DNA of 64,000 nt from Rhodobacterales bacterium (GTDB lineage: Bacteria > Pseudomonadota > Alphaproteobacteria > Rhodobacterales > Rhodobacteraceae): assembly GCA_021155205.1 (NCBI GenBank), contig JAJNPS010000010.1, positions 62,001 to 126,000 of the forward strand, in the 5' to 3' direction. The notes beneath the pieces were generated by a model, which was not told where the DNA came from, did no database searches, and saw only the letters and a program-made list of their open reading frames with translations. Positions within the stretch are counted from its first letter, which is position 1, and every line of letters begins with the position of its first letter. Positions 51,463 to 60,612 of the stretch are shown one piece after another. Position numbers and translations under genes: made by a program.

Positions 51463-53016
51463 TCACTTGAAGTAGATATTGTATTTTGCGCGGATCGCAG
51501 CGTCGATCTCGGGATCGATCCGGCTGCCCGCCTTGGCGAGAATAGTATTCTTGCGCGCGATGGCCGCGTCAAGGAGCAGCGGCTTGCCGGCCTCGTTCCA
51601 TTCCTTGGGGCTCATCCGGTTGCCGACCTTGGGATAGATATATTCGGTCTGCATCAGCTTCAGCGTCTGGTCCGAACCGAGATAGTGGCCCGGCCCGCCA
51701 AGGCAGACCTCTTTCATTGCCTCGATCGACGTGCTGTCGGGGGTGACATCAATGCCCCGCACCAGCCGCATCGCCTGACCCAAGAGGTCATCGCCGAGGA
51801 CCAGGCTTTCAAGGCAGAAGCCCAGGAGCGAGGCATGCATCCCCACCGCCTCATAGCACATGTTCAGCCCCGCAAGACCTGCAAGGGCGTTGGTGATGCC
51901 CTGTTCCCAACCGGCCTGCATGTCGGGGAGTTTGCTGTCCGAAATGCCTGACGCAGCACCACCCGGCAGGTCATAAAAGCGGTGCATCTGGGCGCAGCCG
52001 GCTGTCAACAGCGCCTGTTCCGCCGATCCGCCTGACATCGCCCCGGTCCGCAGGTCTGAAACAAAGGGCCAGGTGCCAAAGATGCAGGGCGCGCCCTTCT
52101 TGATCGCATTGGCGTAGACGACACCCGCAAGACATTCCGCCACCGCCTGCACGATGGTCAGCGCGATGGGGGCCGGTGCCGTCGCCCCCGCCTGCCCGGC
52201 GCTCAGCAGCAGCATCGGCATGCCGCGACGGATGCAGTCCTCCATCGTGATGCAGGATTCCTCGGCGAATTTCATCGGTGGGACGACAAAGCAGTTGGAA
52301 TTGCTGACAAAAGGACGCTCCAGCCATTTTTCCTCGCCCCCCGCAACCATGTGGATCAGATCAAAGCAGTCGGCCACATGCGAAGGGTCGCTGAATGAGG
52401 TGCCGACATGCTTCACGGTGCCCGACAGGCTGCCGTAGAGGGTGTTCAGATCCATTTCGCGGTTGTCCATGACATCGCGGCAGACCATGGTGCGCTGGTA
52501 GAAATGGATGTTGTCGAGGTTATCGACCAGCCTCGCGGCGTCATAGAGATCCTGCGCCGTCGACTCGCGGTAGTCGAGCGTGATCGGATCGACGATATGC
52601 ACCGCTGCACCCGCCGTGCCGTAATGCACGTTCGATCCGCTGAGGTGCAGGTCATAGCGCGGGTCGCGCGCATGCAGCGTGATGTTGCGCGCGGCGACAG
52701 AAAGCATGTCCTCGACCAGCGCGCGGGGGAAGCGGATGCGTCCGTCGTCGCCCTGGATCGCGCCGGCGCCGGTCAGCAGCTTTACCCCCGATGGCGGGGC
52801 CTGGCTCAGCCCGATTTCCTCCAGCGCTTGCAGGGCGGATTGGTGTATCTGCTGCACCGCCTCCTCGCTCAGGGGCTTGTAGCGCCCCCCCGGCATCCCC
52901 GGCCTGACCGGGCGCACATCGTCCGCCAGGGGCGCCGCGCGCATCGCCACGCGCGCTTCACGCCCGCCGGACCGCCGCGACCGGACGGGTTCGCAGATTT
53001 CGCCGATCTCGGTCAT
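51463..53016 (-). CDS. Trimethylamine methyltransferase (MttB) family protein, non-pyrrolysine
   Basis: This 517-residue protein belongs to the MttB superfamily: RYKPLSEEAVQQIHQSALQ near the start, HYGTAGAAVHIVDPITLDYR, LTIVQAVAECLAGVVYANAIK and the C-terminal LGGPGHYLGSDQTLKLM. No internal amber codon is present, so it lacks pyrrolysine, as in glycine-betaine-type MtgB proteins. Those move a methyl group from a quaternary amine to a corrinoid protein. No corrinoid-protein or reactivase gene is seen in the window, which makes the methyl acceptor unclear. GAGGAAA before the ATG at 53016 sets the start. It lies between FAD/GcvT dehydrogenase and aldehyde dehydrogenase genes. Confidence 0.9.
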   Translation of the reverse strand: MTEIGEICEPVRSRRSGGREARVAMRAAPLADDVRPVRPGMPGGRYKPLSEEAVQQIHQSALQALEEIGLSQAPPSGVKLLTGAGAIQGDDGRIRFPRALVEDMLSVAARNITLHARDPRYDLHLSGSNVHYGTAGAAVHIVDPITLDYRESTAQDLYDAARLVDNLDNIHFYQRTMVCRDVMDNREMDLNTLYGSLSGTVKHVGTSFSDPSHVADCFDLIHMVAGGEEKWLERPFVSNSNCFVVPPMKFAEESCITMEDCIRRGMPMLLLSAGQAGATAPAPIALTIVQAVAECLAGVVYANAIKKGAPCIFGTWPFVSDLRTGAMSGGSAEQALLTAGCAQMHRFYDLPGGAASGISDSKLPDMQAGWEQGITNALAGLAGLNMCYEAVGMHASLLGFCLESLVLGDDLLGQAMRLVRGIDVTPDSTSIEAMKEVCLGGPGHYLGSDQTLKLMQTEYIYPKVGNRMSPKEWNEAGKPLLLDAAIARKNTILAKAGSRIDPEIDAAIRAKYNIYFK

Positions 53017-53035
53017 CTTGTTTCCTCTTTCATGG

Positions 53036-55480
53036 TCATGCCCGCACCCGTTCGGATTTCGGGTCGTATATCGGCACCAGCGATGCCAGTGCCGCATGCC
53101 GCACACCCGCCACCTCGATTTCGTAGCGTGATCCCAGGATGTCCGCGTCGGTCTGGCCTTTGCTCGGCACGTAGCCCATCCCGATGGCCCCGCCGAGGAA
53201 ATGCCCGTAGTTGCCAGACGTCACCGGCCCGATGATCTTGCCATCCCTGACCAGCGCCTCATTGTGAAAGAGCAGCGGCTCCGGGTCAGTCAGGCGGAAC
53301 TGCACCAGCCTTCGGTCCAGCCCTGCCTGTTCCTTGCGCAGCACCGCATCGCGCCCGATGAACTCCGGCTTCTTGCGGCTGACGCTGAACCCCAGCCCTG
53401 CCTCCAGCACATGATCCTCATCCGTGATGTCATGGCCCCAGTGACGATAGGCCTTCTCGATCCGGCACGAATCCAGCGTGTGCAGCCCGCACAGCTTCAG
53501 CCCCAGACCCACCCCCGCCTCTTCCAGCGCCTCGAACACATGTGCGGTCTGATCGGTACTGGCATAAATTTCCCACCCCAGCTCGCCCACATAGGTCACG
53601 CGATGCGCCCGTGCGAGGCCCATTCCGATCTCGATTTCCCGTGCCATGCCAAATGGATGCGCTGTGTTGCCAAAGTCGTTCGGGCTGACCGCCTGCATCA
53701 GGTCGCGCGCCTTCGGCCCCATCACGCACAGCACCGACTCCGCCGCTGTCATGTCGGTGATGACCGCACAGTCATCCTCCACATGCGCCCGCAGCCAGGC
53801 TAGGTTGCGTTGCAGCGTCGCCCCCGGCACCACCAGCAGATAGGCGGTTTCGCTGAGCCGCGTCACCGTCAGGTCCGCCTCGATCCCGCCGCGCGGGTTC
53901 AGCATCATCGTGTAGACGATCTTGCCGGACGCCACATCCATCTGCGCCGAGCAGACCCGGTTCAGGAACGCGCACGCATCCCGCCCCTCGACGCGGATCT
54001 TGCCGAAACTGGTCATGTCGAACAGACCGACGCCGTTCCGCACCGCGAGATGCTCGGCCCGCTGGTTGTCGAACCAGTTCTGACGTTTCCAGCTATGGCG
54101 ATACTCCCGCTCCTGCCCCTCGGTCGCGAACCAGTTCGCCCGCTCCCAGCCTGCGACTTCGCCAAAGACAGCACCCCGCGCCTTCAGGTGGTCATGGATC
54201 GGCGAGCGGCGGACGCCACGGCTGGTTTCGACCTGACGGTAAGGGAAGTGATCGGCATAGAGCAGCCCCAGCGTCTCGCTGACCCGCTCCTTGAGGTACT
54301 TGCGGTTCTTCTGGAACGGCTGTGCCCGGCGGATGTCGACCTCCCACAGGTCAAAGGGCGCCTCGCCCTCGGTGATCCAATGCGCCAGCGCCATGCCAGC
54401 ACCTCCGGACCCCGCGATGCCGACGGAGTTGTAGCCGGCGGCGATCCAGTAGCCGCCCAGTTCCGGTGCCTCGCCAAGGTAATAGCGGTCATCGGGGGTA
54501 AACGATTCCGGCCCGTTGAAGAACGTGTGGATACCCGCCGTCTGGAACAGCGGCAGGCGGTTCATCGCGTGTTCAAGGATCGGGGCGAAATGATCCCAGT
54601 CCTCGGGCAGCGTGTCGAACATGAAATCCTCGCGGATGCCGTCCATGCCCCAGGGCTTGGCCTTCGGCTCAAAGGCCCCGACCATCATCTTGCCTGCGTC
54701 GGACTTGTAATAGGCGCATTCGTCCGGCACCCGCAGAACCGGCAGATGTCCAAGGCCGTCAATAGGTTCGGTGATCAGGTAAAAGTGCTCGCAGGCATGC
54801 AGGGGCAGCGTCACGCCCGACGCCTCGGCCAGATCGCGGCCCCACATGCCGCCGCAGTTCACCACCACGTCGCAGGCGATATGCCCCGGCTCGCCCTCCG
54901 CGCCGACATAGTCCACGCCCGTCACGCGGCCCGCCGCTTTGGTGACGCCCACAACCTTGGTATGCTCGAAGATCTGCGCCCCGCGCATCCGGGCACCCTT
55001 GGCCAGAGCCATCGCGATGTTCGCCGGATCGCACTGCCCGTCGAGCGGCAACGCCACCGCCCCTACCACGCCCTCGACGTTCAGGTGCGGATACTTCGCC
55101 TTGGCCTCGGCCGGGGAAATTTCATGCACCTCGACATCGAAAATCCGCGCCACTGTGGCCTGACGCAGCAATTCCTCATGCCGCGCCCCGGTCAGCGCGA
55201 CCGAAATCGAGCCGACCTGGCGCATCCCCGTCTCGACGCCCGTTTCCGCCGCAAGCTTGACGTACAGATCCGCCGAATACTTCGCCAGCCGCGTCATGTT
55301 CGCCGACCCGCGCAACTGCCCGATCAGCCCCGCCGCGTGCCAGGTCGTGCCGGATGTCAGCTGCTTGCGCTCCAAAAGCACGACGTCTGTCCACCCGGCC
55401 TTTGCCAGATGGTAAGCCACCGAACAGCCCGAAACCCCGCCCCCGATGACAACGGCGCGGGCCGTGGATGGGATGGTCAT
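53036..55480 (-). CDS. FAD-dependent dimethylglycine/sarcosine dehydrogenase-like protein with GcvT domain (paralog 2)
   Basis: This 814-residue protein has the same layout as paralog 1: an FAD domain (VVIGGGVSGCSVAYHLAKAG), the flavin-linking His in TSGTTWHAAGLIGQLRGSAN and a GcvT half ending in GNYGHFLGGAIGMGYVPSKG. Its N-terminal region is clearly closer to paralog 1 than to paralog 3. Its ATG overlaps the stop of the MDR oxidoreductase (ATGA), and the MttB-family gene follows 19 bp later. It should demethylate an N-methyl intermediate and load C1 onto tetrahydrofolate. Confidence 0.9.
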   Translation of the reverse strand: MTIPSTARAVVIGGGVSGCSVAYHLAKAGWTDVVLLERKQLTSGTTWHAAGLIGQLRGSANMTRLAKYSADLYVKLAAETGVETGMRQVGSISVALTGARHEELLRQATVARIFDVEVHEISPAEAKAKYPHLNVEGVVGAVALPLDGQCDPANIAMALAKGARMRGAQIFEHTKVVGVTKAAGRVTGVDYVGAEGEPGHIACDVVVNCGGMWGRDLAEASGVTLPLHACEHFYLITEPIDGLGHLPVLRVPDECAYYKSDAGKMMVGAFEPKAKPWGMDGIREDFMFDTLPEDWDHFAPILEHAMNRLPLFQTAGIHTFFNGPESFTPDDRYYLGEAPELGGYWIAAGYNSVGIAGSGGAGMALAHWITEGEAPFDLWEVDIRRAQPFQKNRKYLKERVSETLGLLYADHFPYRQVETSRGVRRSPIHDHLKARGAVFGEVAGWERANWFATEGQEREYRHSWKRQNWFDNQRAEHLAVRNGVGLFDMTSFGKIRVEGRDACAFLNRVCSAQMDVASGKIVYTMMLNPRGGIEADLTVTRLSETAYLLVVPGATLQRNLAWLRAHVEDDCAVITDMTAAESVLCVMGPKARDLMQAVSPNDFGNTAHPFGMAREIEIGMGLARAHRVTYVGELGWEIYASTDQTAHVFEALEEAGVGLGLKLCGLHTLDSCRIEKAYRHWGHDITDEDHVLEAGLGFSVSRKKPEFIGRDAVLRKEQAGLDRRLVQFRLTDPEPLLFHNEALVRDGKIIGPVTSGNYGHFLGGAIGMGYVPSKGQTDADILGSRYEIEVAGVRHAALASLVPIYDPKSERVRA

Positions 55481-56514
55481 GGCAGAATCTCCGGTGGCAC
55501 AAGGACAAGCTTGCCCGGATAACGTCCTGCGGCCAGATCGGCCTGCGCCAGGGCAATGTCGCGCAAGGGATAGAATTTCGACACAACGGGACGGATGCGC
55601 CCGGTGTTGATGATGGTGACAAGCCCCGCAAAGACCTCGCGCGGCTGATGGGTGGCCCCATGGATCGTCAGGTCGTTCAGGTAGATGTGGCGCAGATCAC
55701 CCCTGACCATCGGCCCGGCCACCGCCCCGCTGGTGGCATAGCGTCCACCGGGGCGCAGCGCCTCCAGCCGCTGTTGCCAGTGCTCGCCGCCGACCACATC
55801 GATCACGACGTCAAAACTGCCTCCGCGCGGTTCGGCATCCCGCGACAGCACGGCCACATTCATCGCCCGCAAGGGCGCTGATTTCGACAGGCTGCATTGC
55901 CCGGTCACCTCGGCACCGCGCAACACCGCCAATTGCACTGCCGCCAAGCCTACCCCGCCCGTGGCCCCCGTCACCAGCACCCGCTCCCCGACGGCGACTT
56001 GCGCACGCGCGAGAAGGTTGAACGCCGTGCCATAGGCGCAAGGCATTGCGCCGATCTCGATGTCGGACAGGTCCGATGCGGTGACGTCATAGAGGTGTCG
56101 CGCCCTGACCAGACAGTATTGCGCAAAGGCCCCGTCAAACTCCGACCCGATCGAAACGAAGGCAATCGGATTGGCTGCGGTCGGCTCATGCTGGTTGGTC
56201 GGGCAGATCACCCGCGCGCCAAGCGCCAGCCCTTCGACGCCGTCGCCGCAAGCGACGATCCGTCCGCAAAGGTCTGATCCCTGAATGCGTGGAAACCGCA
56301 TCTGTCCAGACCATCCCGCCGCGCGCCCCTCGCCGCCATACCAGCCGACGCGGGTGTTGATGTCGGTCATGTTGACGCCGGCGGCCAGCACGCGCACCAG
56401 GACCTCGCCCGGACCGGGGCGCGGCACCGGAATGTCGTCGCGCCAGACCAGCGCCTCGGGGCCGCCATGGCCGGTCAACTGCACGCCCGACATGGTTGCG
56501 GGGATCGGTGTCAT
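55477..56514 (-). CDS. MDR-family NADPH:quinone/alcohol oxidoreductase
   Basis: This 345-residue medium-chain dehydrogenase/reductase has a GroES-like N-terminal half (VLVRVLAAGVNMTDINTRVGW, IQGSDLCGRIVACGDGV) and a Rossmann motif (LVTGATGGVGLAAVQLAVLRGAEV). The four-Cys structural-zinc loop is absent, so it resembles quinone-reductase or crotonyl-CoA-reductase-type members rather than zinc alcohol dehydrogenases. ATGA overlaps at both ends couple it to the two FAD/GcvT dehydrogenases, indicating a dedicated step in the same pathway, such as a reduction of an unsaturated or cyclic intermediate (inferred). Confidence 0.87.
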   Translation of the reverse strand: MTPIPATMSGVQLTGHGGPEALVWRDDIPVPRPGPGEVLVRVLAAGVNMTDINTRVGWYGGEGRAAGWSGQMRFPRIQGSDLCGRIVACGDGVEGLALGARVICPTNQHEPTAANPIAFVSIGSEFDGAFAQYCLVRARHLYDVTASDLSDIEIGAMPCAYGTAFNLLARAQVAVGERVLVTGATGGVGLAAVQLAVLRGAEVTGQCSLSKSAPLRAMNVAVLSRDAEPRGGSFDVVIDVVGGEHWQQRLEALRPGGRYATSGAVAGPMVRGDLRHIYLNDLTIHGATHQPREVFAGLVTIINTGRIRPVVSKFYPLRDIALAQADLAAGRYPGKLVLVPPEILP

Positions 56515-58973
56515 GCCTTGATCCGTTCGTTTTTCTTGTCCCAGGACGCGCCGAACCCCAGCACTTCCGCTGCCAAACGCTGCCCGAACACCTCGACCTC
56601 CAGCGCCGTCCCCGGCACCGCATGTTCCGTCTTGAGCATGCCCAGGGCCACGACATGCCCGACGCGGTATCCCATCGCGGCGCTCGTCACCTCGCCCACG
56701 ATCCGGTCCCCGACCCACAGGTTCGCCATATAGGGCGGATCGCATTCCCCTGTCGCCACCTTCAGCGCCACGAACCGCTTGGCCACCCCGCGCTGCTTTT
56801 CCGCCGCCAGCGCCGCTTTGCCAGGGAATTCCTTGGTCCAGTCGATGAACCGCTCAAGCCCACCCTCAAGCAGCGAGTAATCCGTCGAAAGATCGCCCTT
56901 CCAGGCGCGATACCCCTTTTCGATCCGCAAGCTGTTCAGCGCCCGCATCCCGAACGGCACCCCGCCCCCCGCGATCAGCGCGTCATGGATCGCCGGCGCA
57001 TCGCCCATGTCGCAATGCACCTCCCATCCCAGTTCCCCAGCAAAGCTGACCCGGATCAGCGCGACGTCACGCCCTGCGACCCTGGCGAAGTACTGGACCG
57101 ACAGCCATGGCAGGTCCAAGTCCGCTTCGGCAATCCCCGCCAGCAGGTCCCGCGCCTTTGGCCCCGTCACAATGAAGCAATGAATACGGTCCGACCAATC
57201 CTCAAGGGTCACGCCCTCGGGCAGCCCCTGCCGCAGCAGATCCGCATCATGCCGCTGCGCCACCGAGGCTGTGATCACCCCGATATCTTCATCGCTGAAC
57301 GGCAGCACCGTCATTTCCGTGACGATCCTCCCCCGCGCATCGGCAAAGTATGCCAGCCCGATCTTGCCCGTCTCGGGCAGCCTGGACGCCGTCAGCCCGT
57401 CCAGATGCGCCCGCGCGCCTGGTCCCGCCAGCCGCAACCGCGTAAAGCCGGGCAGGTCCAGCACCCCCACCCCATCCCGCACCGCCGCACATTCGGCGGC
57501 AATCCGCGCCTCCCAAGGCCCAATGCGGCCCCAGGTCTGTGTGACATCCCATCCCAGATCATCACCGGGCTTGGCATACCACTCTGCCCGTTCCCAGCCG
57601 TTGTAGGGGGACGTCACCGCCCCGAGCGCCTTAAGCCTGTCATGCACGGGTGACAGCTTGCGATCCGCCCCCGCAGGCCAGCGGGCCATCGGGAAGTGCA
57701 TGGCGTATTCGTGGCCGTAAACCTCCATCCCCTTGTCGCGGCAATAGTGCGCGTCCTCCCACCCGCCAAAGCGCCGCGGATCGCAGGACCACATGTCCCA
57801 TTCCGTGCCGCCTTGCGTCACCCATTCCGCCAGAACCTTTCCCGCCCCACCGGCCTGACAGATGCCAAAGGTAAAGACGCAAGCCTCATACGCATTCGGC
57901 ACACCCGGCATAGGCCCGATCAGGGGATTGCCGTCCGGCGTATAGGGGATCGGGCCGTTGATCACCTTGGTGAGCTGGGCCTTCTCCAGCAAAGGTACCC
58001 GCGCCATGGCGTCGGCGATGTACCATTCCAGCCGCTCCAGATCATCGGGGAACAACTGGAAACTGAAATCCTGCGGAAAGGGATCGTCCGGCGTGACCCA
58101 ATGTGCGCGGCAGTTCCGCTCATAGGGGCCAAGGTTGAAGCCGTGCTTTTCCTGACGCAGGTAATAGGACGAATCCACGTCCCGCAGCAGCGGCAGCTTG
58201 CCCCCGGTTTGCGCCGAATAGGCGGCAATCTCGGGGATGGTGTCGAACAGCATGTATTGATGGCTCATCACCACCATCGGCAGATCGCGCCCGAACATCC
58301 GCGCCACGTCGCGCGCATAGTATCCGGCGGCGTTCACGACGATTTCGCAGCGCACATCGCCTTTCGGCGTCTCGACCACCCACTCGCCGCCCTCGCGCCG
58401 CACGCCGGTGACCGGGCAGAACCGTTCCACCCGCGCGCCCATGTTCCGCGCGCCCTTGGCCAGGGCCTGCGTCAGTTGCGCAGGGTCAATGTCGCCGTCA
58501 TAGGGGTCATAAAGCGCCCCGGTCAGGTCATGCGTCTCAAGGAACGGATACTTCCCCCGGATCTCGTCCACCCCCAGCACGTCAAGGTCCATCCCCTGAT
58601 ACCGGCCCATGCCGACGACGCGCCTGAACTCCTGCAGGCGTTCCCTGGAATGGCCCAGCCGCACCGATCCCGTGACATGATAGTTCATCGGGTAATCGAC
58701 CTCGGCCCCGAGGCCCCGGTACAGGCCCGCCGAATAGCGCTGCATGTTCATGATCGACCAGCTTGATGAGAAGGTCGGCACGTTACCTGCGGCATGCCAG
58801 GTGGACCCCGCGGTCAGTTCGTTCTTTTCCAGCAAAAGACAGTCGGTCCAGCCCGTCTTGGCCAGATGATAGAGACACGACGCCCCGACCGCGCCACCAC
58901 CGATCACCACCACGCGCGCCTGGGTCGGAAAATCGCTCAAACCTCGCACCTTTCTGACTGGACCAAACATCAC
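56511..58973 (-). CDS. FAD-dependent dimethylglycine dehydrogenase-like protein with GcvT domain (paralog 3)
   Basis: This is an 820-residue FAD/GcvT fusion. The FAD domain starts VVVIGGGAVGASCLYHLAKTG; the flavin-linking His is in LTAGSTWHAAGNVPTFSSSW, which diverges from the other two paralogs just after the His. That change falls near the active site and suggests a different substrate. The GcvT half includes VSFAGELGWEVHCDMG. The start is uncertain: ATG at 58973 is the first, but GTG or TTG codons 8–11 residues in match the family better. It is the first gene of the operon divergent from the LysR gene. Confidence 0.88.
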   Translation of the reverse strand: MMFGPVRKVRGLSDFPTQARVVVIGGGAVGASCLYHLAKTGWTDCLLLEKNELTAGSTWHAAGNVPTFSSSWSIMNMQRYSAGLYRGLGAEVDYPMNYHVTGSVRLGHSRERLQEFRRVVGMGRYQGMDLDVLGVDEIRGKYPFLETHDLTGALYDPYDGDIDPAQLTQALAKGARNMGARVERFCPVTGVRREGGEWVVETPKGDVRCEIVVNAAGYYARDVARMFGRDLPMVVMSHQYMLFDTIPEIAAYSAQTGGKLPLLRDVDSSYYLRQEKHGFNLGPYERNCRAHWVTPDDPFPQDFSFQLFPDDLERLEWYIADAMARVPLLEKAQLTKVINGPIPYTPDGNPLIGPMPGVPNAYEACVFTFGICQAGGAGKVLAEWVTQGGTEWDMWSCDPRRFGGWEDAHYCRDKGMEVYGHEYAMHFPMARWPAGADRKLSPVHDRLKALGAVTSPYNGWERAEWYAKPGDDLGWDVTQTWGRIGPWEARIAAECAAVRDGVGVLDLPGFTRLRLAGPGARAHLDGLTASRLPETGKIGLAYFADARGRIVTEMTVLPFSDEDIGVITASVAQRHDADLLRQGLPEGVTLEDWSDRIHCFIVTGPKARDLLAGIAEADLDLPWLSVQYFARVAGRDVALIRVSFAGELGWEVHCDMGDAPAIHDALIAGGGVPFGMRALNSLRIEKGYRAWKGDLSTDYSLLEGGLERFIDWTKEFPGKAALAAEKQRGVAKRFVALKVATGECDPPYMANLWVGDRIVGEVTSAAMGYRVGHVVALGMLKTEHAVPGTALEVEVFGQRLAAEVLGFGASWDKKNERIKA

Positions 58974-59048
58974 CGCGCGGCATGCTCCGGCGCGCTGCCA
59001 CTATCCTCCGCATTGACAGGACTTTCAATTCGGCCAGGGTCAATCTAT

Positions 59049-59067
59049 TGATCGGATATTCCGATCA
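59049..59067. promoter_or_regulatory. LysR-type palindromic operator
   Basis: TGATCGGA-TAT-TCCGATCA is a perfect inverted repeat with 8-bp arms and a T-N11-A core typical of LysR-type sites. It lies 10 bases before the LysR GTG start, overlapping its leader, and 76 bases from the divergent dehydrogenase start. It should mediate autoregulation and control of the divergent operon. Confidence 0.75.
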
Positions 59068-59077
59068 GAGGTACCTC

Positions 59078-59926
59078 GTGCAGATCGACCTTCTCGACAC
59101 CTTTCTCGACCTTGTGGACACCCGCAGCTTCAACCGCACGGCAGAACGCCTTGGCGTCACGCAAAGTACCGTGTCCGCCCGCATTTCGGCGCTGGAGGCG
59201 CAGCTTGGCGCGCGCCTGTTCCAACGGTCCCGCGCTGGTACCGATCTTACCACCCAAGGTTTGCGCTTTGACGCCCATGCCCGCACCCTGCGCCGCGACT
59301 GGACCACCGCAATGCGCGCGCTGGCCGCTCCTGCCGACGCCGCAATGGCGGTGAAACTGGGCATCCAGACCGATCTTGCCGCCGAATTTCTCGGGCACTG
59401 GACGGCCGCCTTTCGCGCTGCCCTGCCGCAGACCGCGTTCTATATCGAGCCGGACTATTCCACCCAGATGTGCAGCGACCTGATCACCGGCGCAGAAGAC
59501 TTTGCCATCCTGTTCACCCCCAAGACGCATCCCGACCTGCACTTTGCCAGCCTGGGCGAGGTGCGGTATCGCATGATCTCGACGGAACGCGGGACGCTGG
59601 CCGAGATCACGCCCGAGACCTATGTTTTTGCCCATTTCTCCCCGGCCTTCGAGGCGACGCACCGCGCGCTTTTCCCCGACCTCTCCGCCGCCCCCCTGTC
59701 GGTAGGGCAAAGCGCTGCAGTCATCTCGCTGATTACCACACTTGGGGGCGCTGGCTATGTGCTGGAACCGATGGCCGCGCGGTTGATCGCGGCTGGCAGC
59801 GCGTTTGCGGTGGCCGGCTCGCCGGTCATCGACCAGCCGGTGTTTGCCGCAATGCATCTAAAGAACCGCACCGCGCCCTTGCAGAGGCGTCTTTTGCAGG
59901 TGATGCAGCGCAACCTCGCGGCCTAA
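59078..59926 (+). CDS. LysR family transcriptional regulator
   Basis: This 282-residue LysR-type regulator has an N-terminal winged helix (FLDLVDTRSFNRTAERLGVTQSTVSARISALEAQLGARLF, residues about 8–48) and a C-terminal effector domain. The GTG at 59078 has GAGGT five bases upstream; the upstream extension would cover the palindrome, so I reject it. It is divergent from the six-gene MttB/dehydrogenase operon and most likely activates that operon with a pathway compound as inducer. Its stop codon overlaps the convergent hutC stop. Confidence 0.92.
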   Translation: MQIDLLDTFLDLVDTRSFNRTAERLGVTQSTVSARISALEAQLGARLFQRSRAGTDLTTQGLRFDAHARTLRRDWTTAMRALAAPADAAMAVKLGIQTDLAAEFLGHWTAAFRAALPQTAFYIEPDYSTQMCSDLITGAEDFAILFTPKTHPDLHFASLGEVRYRMISTERGTLAEITPETYVFAHFSPAFEATHRALFPDLSAAPLSVGQSAAVISLITTLGGAGYVLEPMAARLIAAGSAFAVAGSPVIDQPVFAAMHLKNRTAPLQRRLLQVMQRNLAA

Positions 59927-60612
59927 AGCGCTGTCTGCATCCGGTAACCCGGCGCGTGGCTCAGCCGCACGAAGGTGATCGCCGCATCTGCCCCGCGCGT
60001 CAGGCGTTCGGTGACAAAGATCGGCGCGCCAACAGGAACGCCCAGCACCTGCGCCACCCGCGCTTCCGCCCCCTCGGCGGCAAAGGCGATGTCGCCGGTC
60101 GCCAGCGCCACGTTGGCCACCAGCCATTCATTGACGCTGACATCGGCAAAATCGGGCGCAGGGTCCGGCAGCACCGCAGGGTTCAGCCAGCGCGCCTCAT
60201 GCGCAAAGGGACGGCCATCGGCAAGGTAGAGGGTCTCGACATAGACCAGTTGCCCCTCAGCCGCCCGTCCCATCCTTGCCGCCACCGGCACCGGGGCGGG
60301 CACACGGTCCATCGCCAGCACCTGATGCGTGGCCACCTGTCCCCGCGCCTCGATCTCGGCCCTTATCACCGGGATCGCGAACCGCGCCTGACGGACCGGC
60401 AACAGTGCCACCCGCGTTCCGGCCTTGCGCCGTCGTTCCAGCACCCCCGCCCGCGCGAGGTCGATCAGCGCGCGGTTGACCGTGCCCCGCGCACAGCCGA
60501 ATTCGGCCGCCAGTTCCGCCTCTGTCGGGATCGTCGTCCCCGGCGTCCAGTCGCGGACCCGGATGCGCCGTTTGACCTCGTCGCGGATCGCTTCCCAGCC
60601 TTGCGCGGTCAC
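59923..60612 (-). CDS. hutC: Histidine utilisation repressor (GntR/HutC family)
   Basis: This 229-residue GntR-family repressor has an N-terminal winged helix (GTTIPTEAELAAEFGCARGTVNRALIDLARAGVLERRRKAGT) and a UTRA ligand domain with FVTERLTRGADAAITFVRLSHAPGY at the end. HutC binds urocanate and derepresses hut genes. The GTG start overlaps the hutF stop (GTGA). Identity is supported by the neighbours hutF, hutI and hutH. Confidence 0.92.
   Translation of the reverse strand: MTAQGWEAIRDEVKRRIRVRDWTPGTTIPTEAELAAEFGCARGTVNRALIDLARAGVLERRRKAGTRVALLPVRQARFAIPVIRAEIEARGQVATHQVLAMDRVPAPVPVAARMGRAAEGQLVYVETLYLADGRPFAHEARWLNPAVLPDPAPDFADVSVNEWLVANVALATGDIAFAAEGAEARVAQVLGVPVGAPIFVTERLTRGADAAITFVRLSHAPGYRMQTAL

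Noticed and set aside
51463..53016. Pyrrolysine-containing MttB
   Set aside because: No in-frame amber codon is present across the full-length gene.
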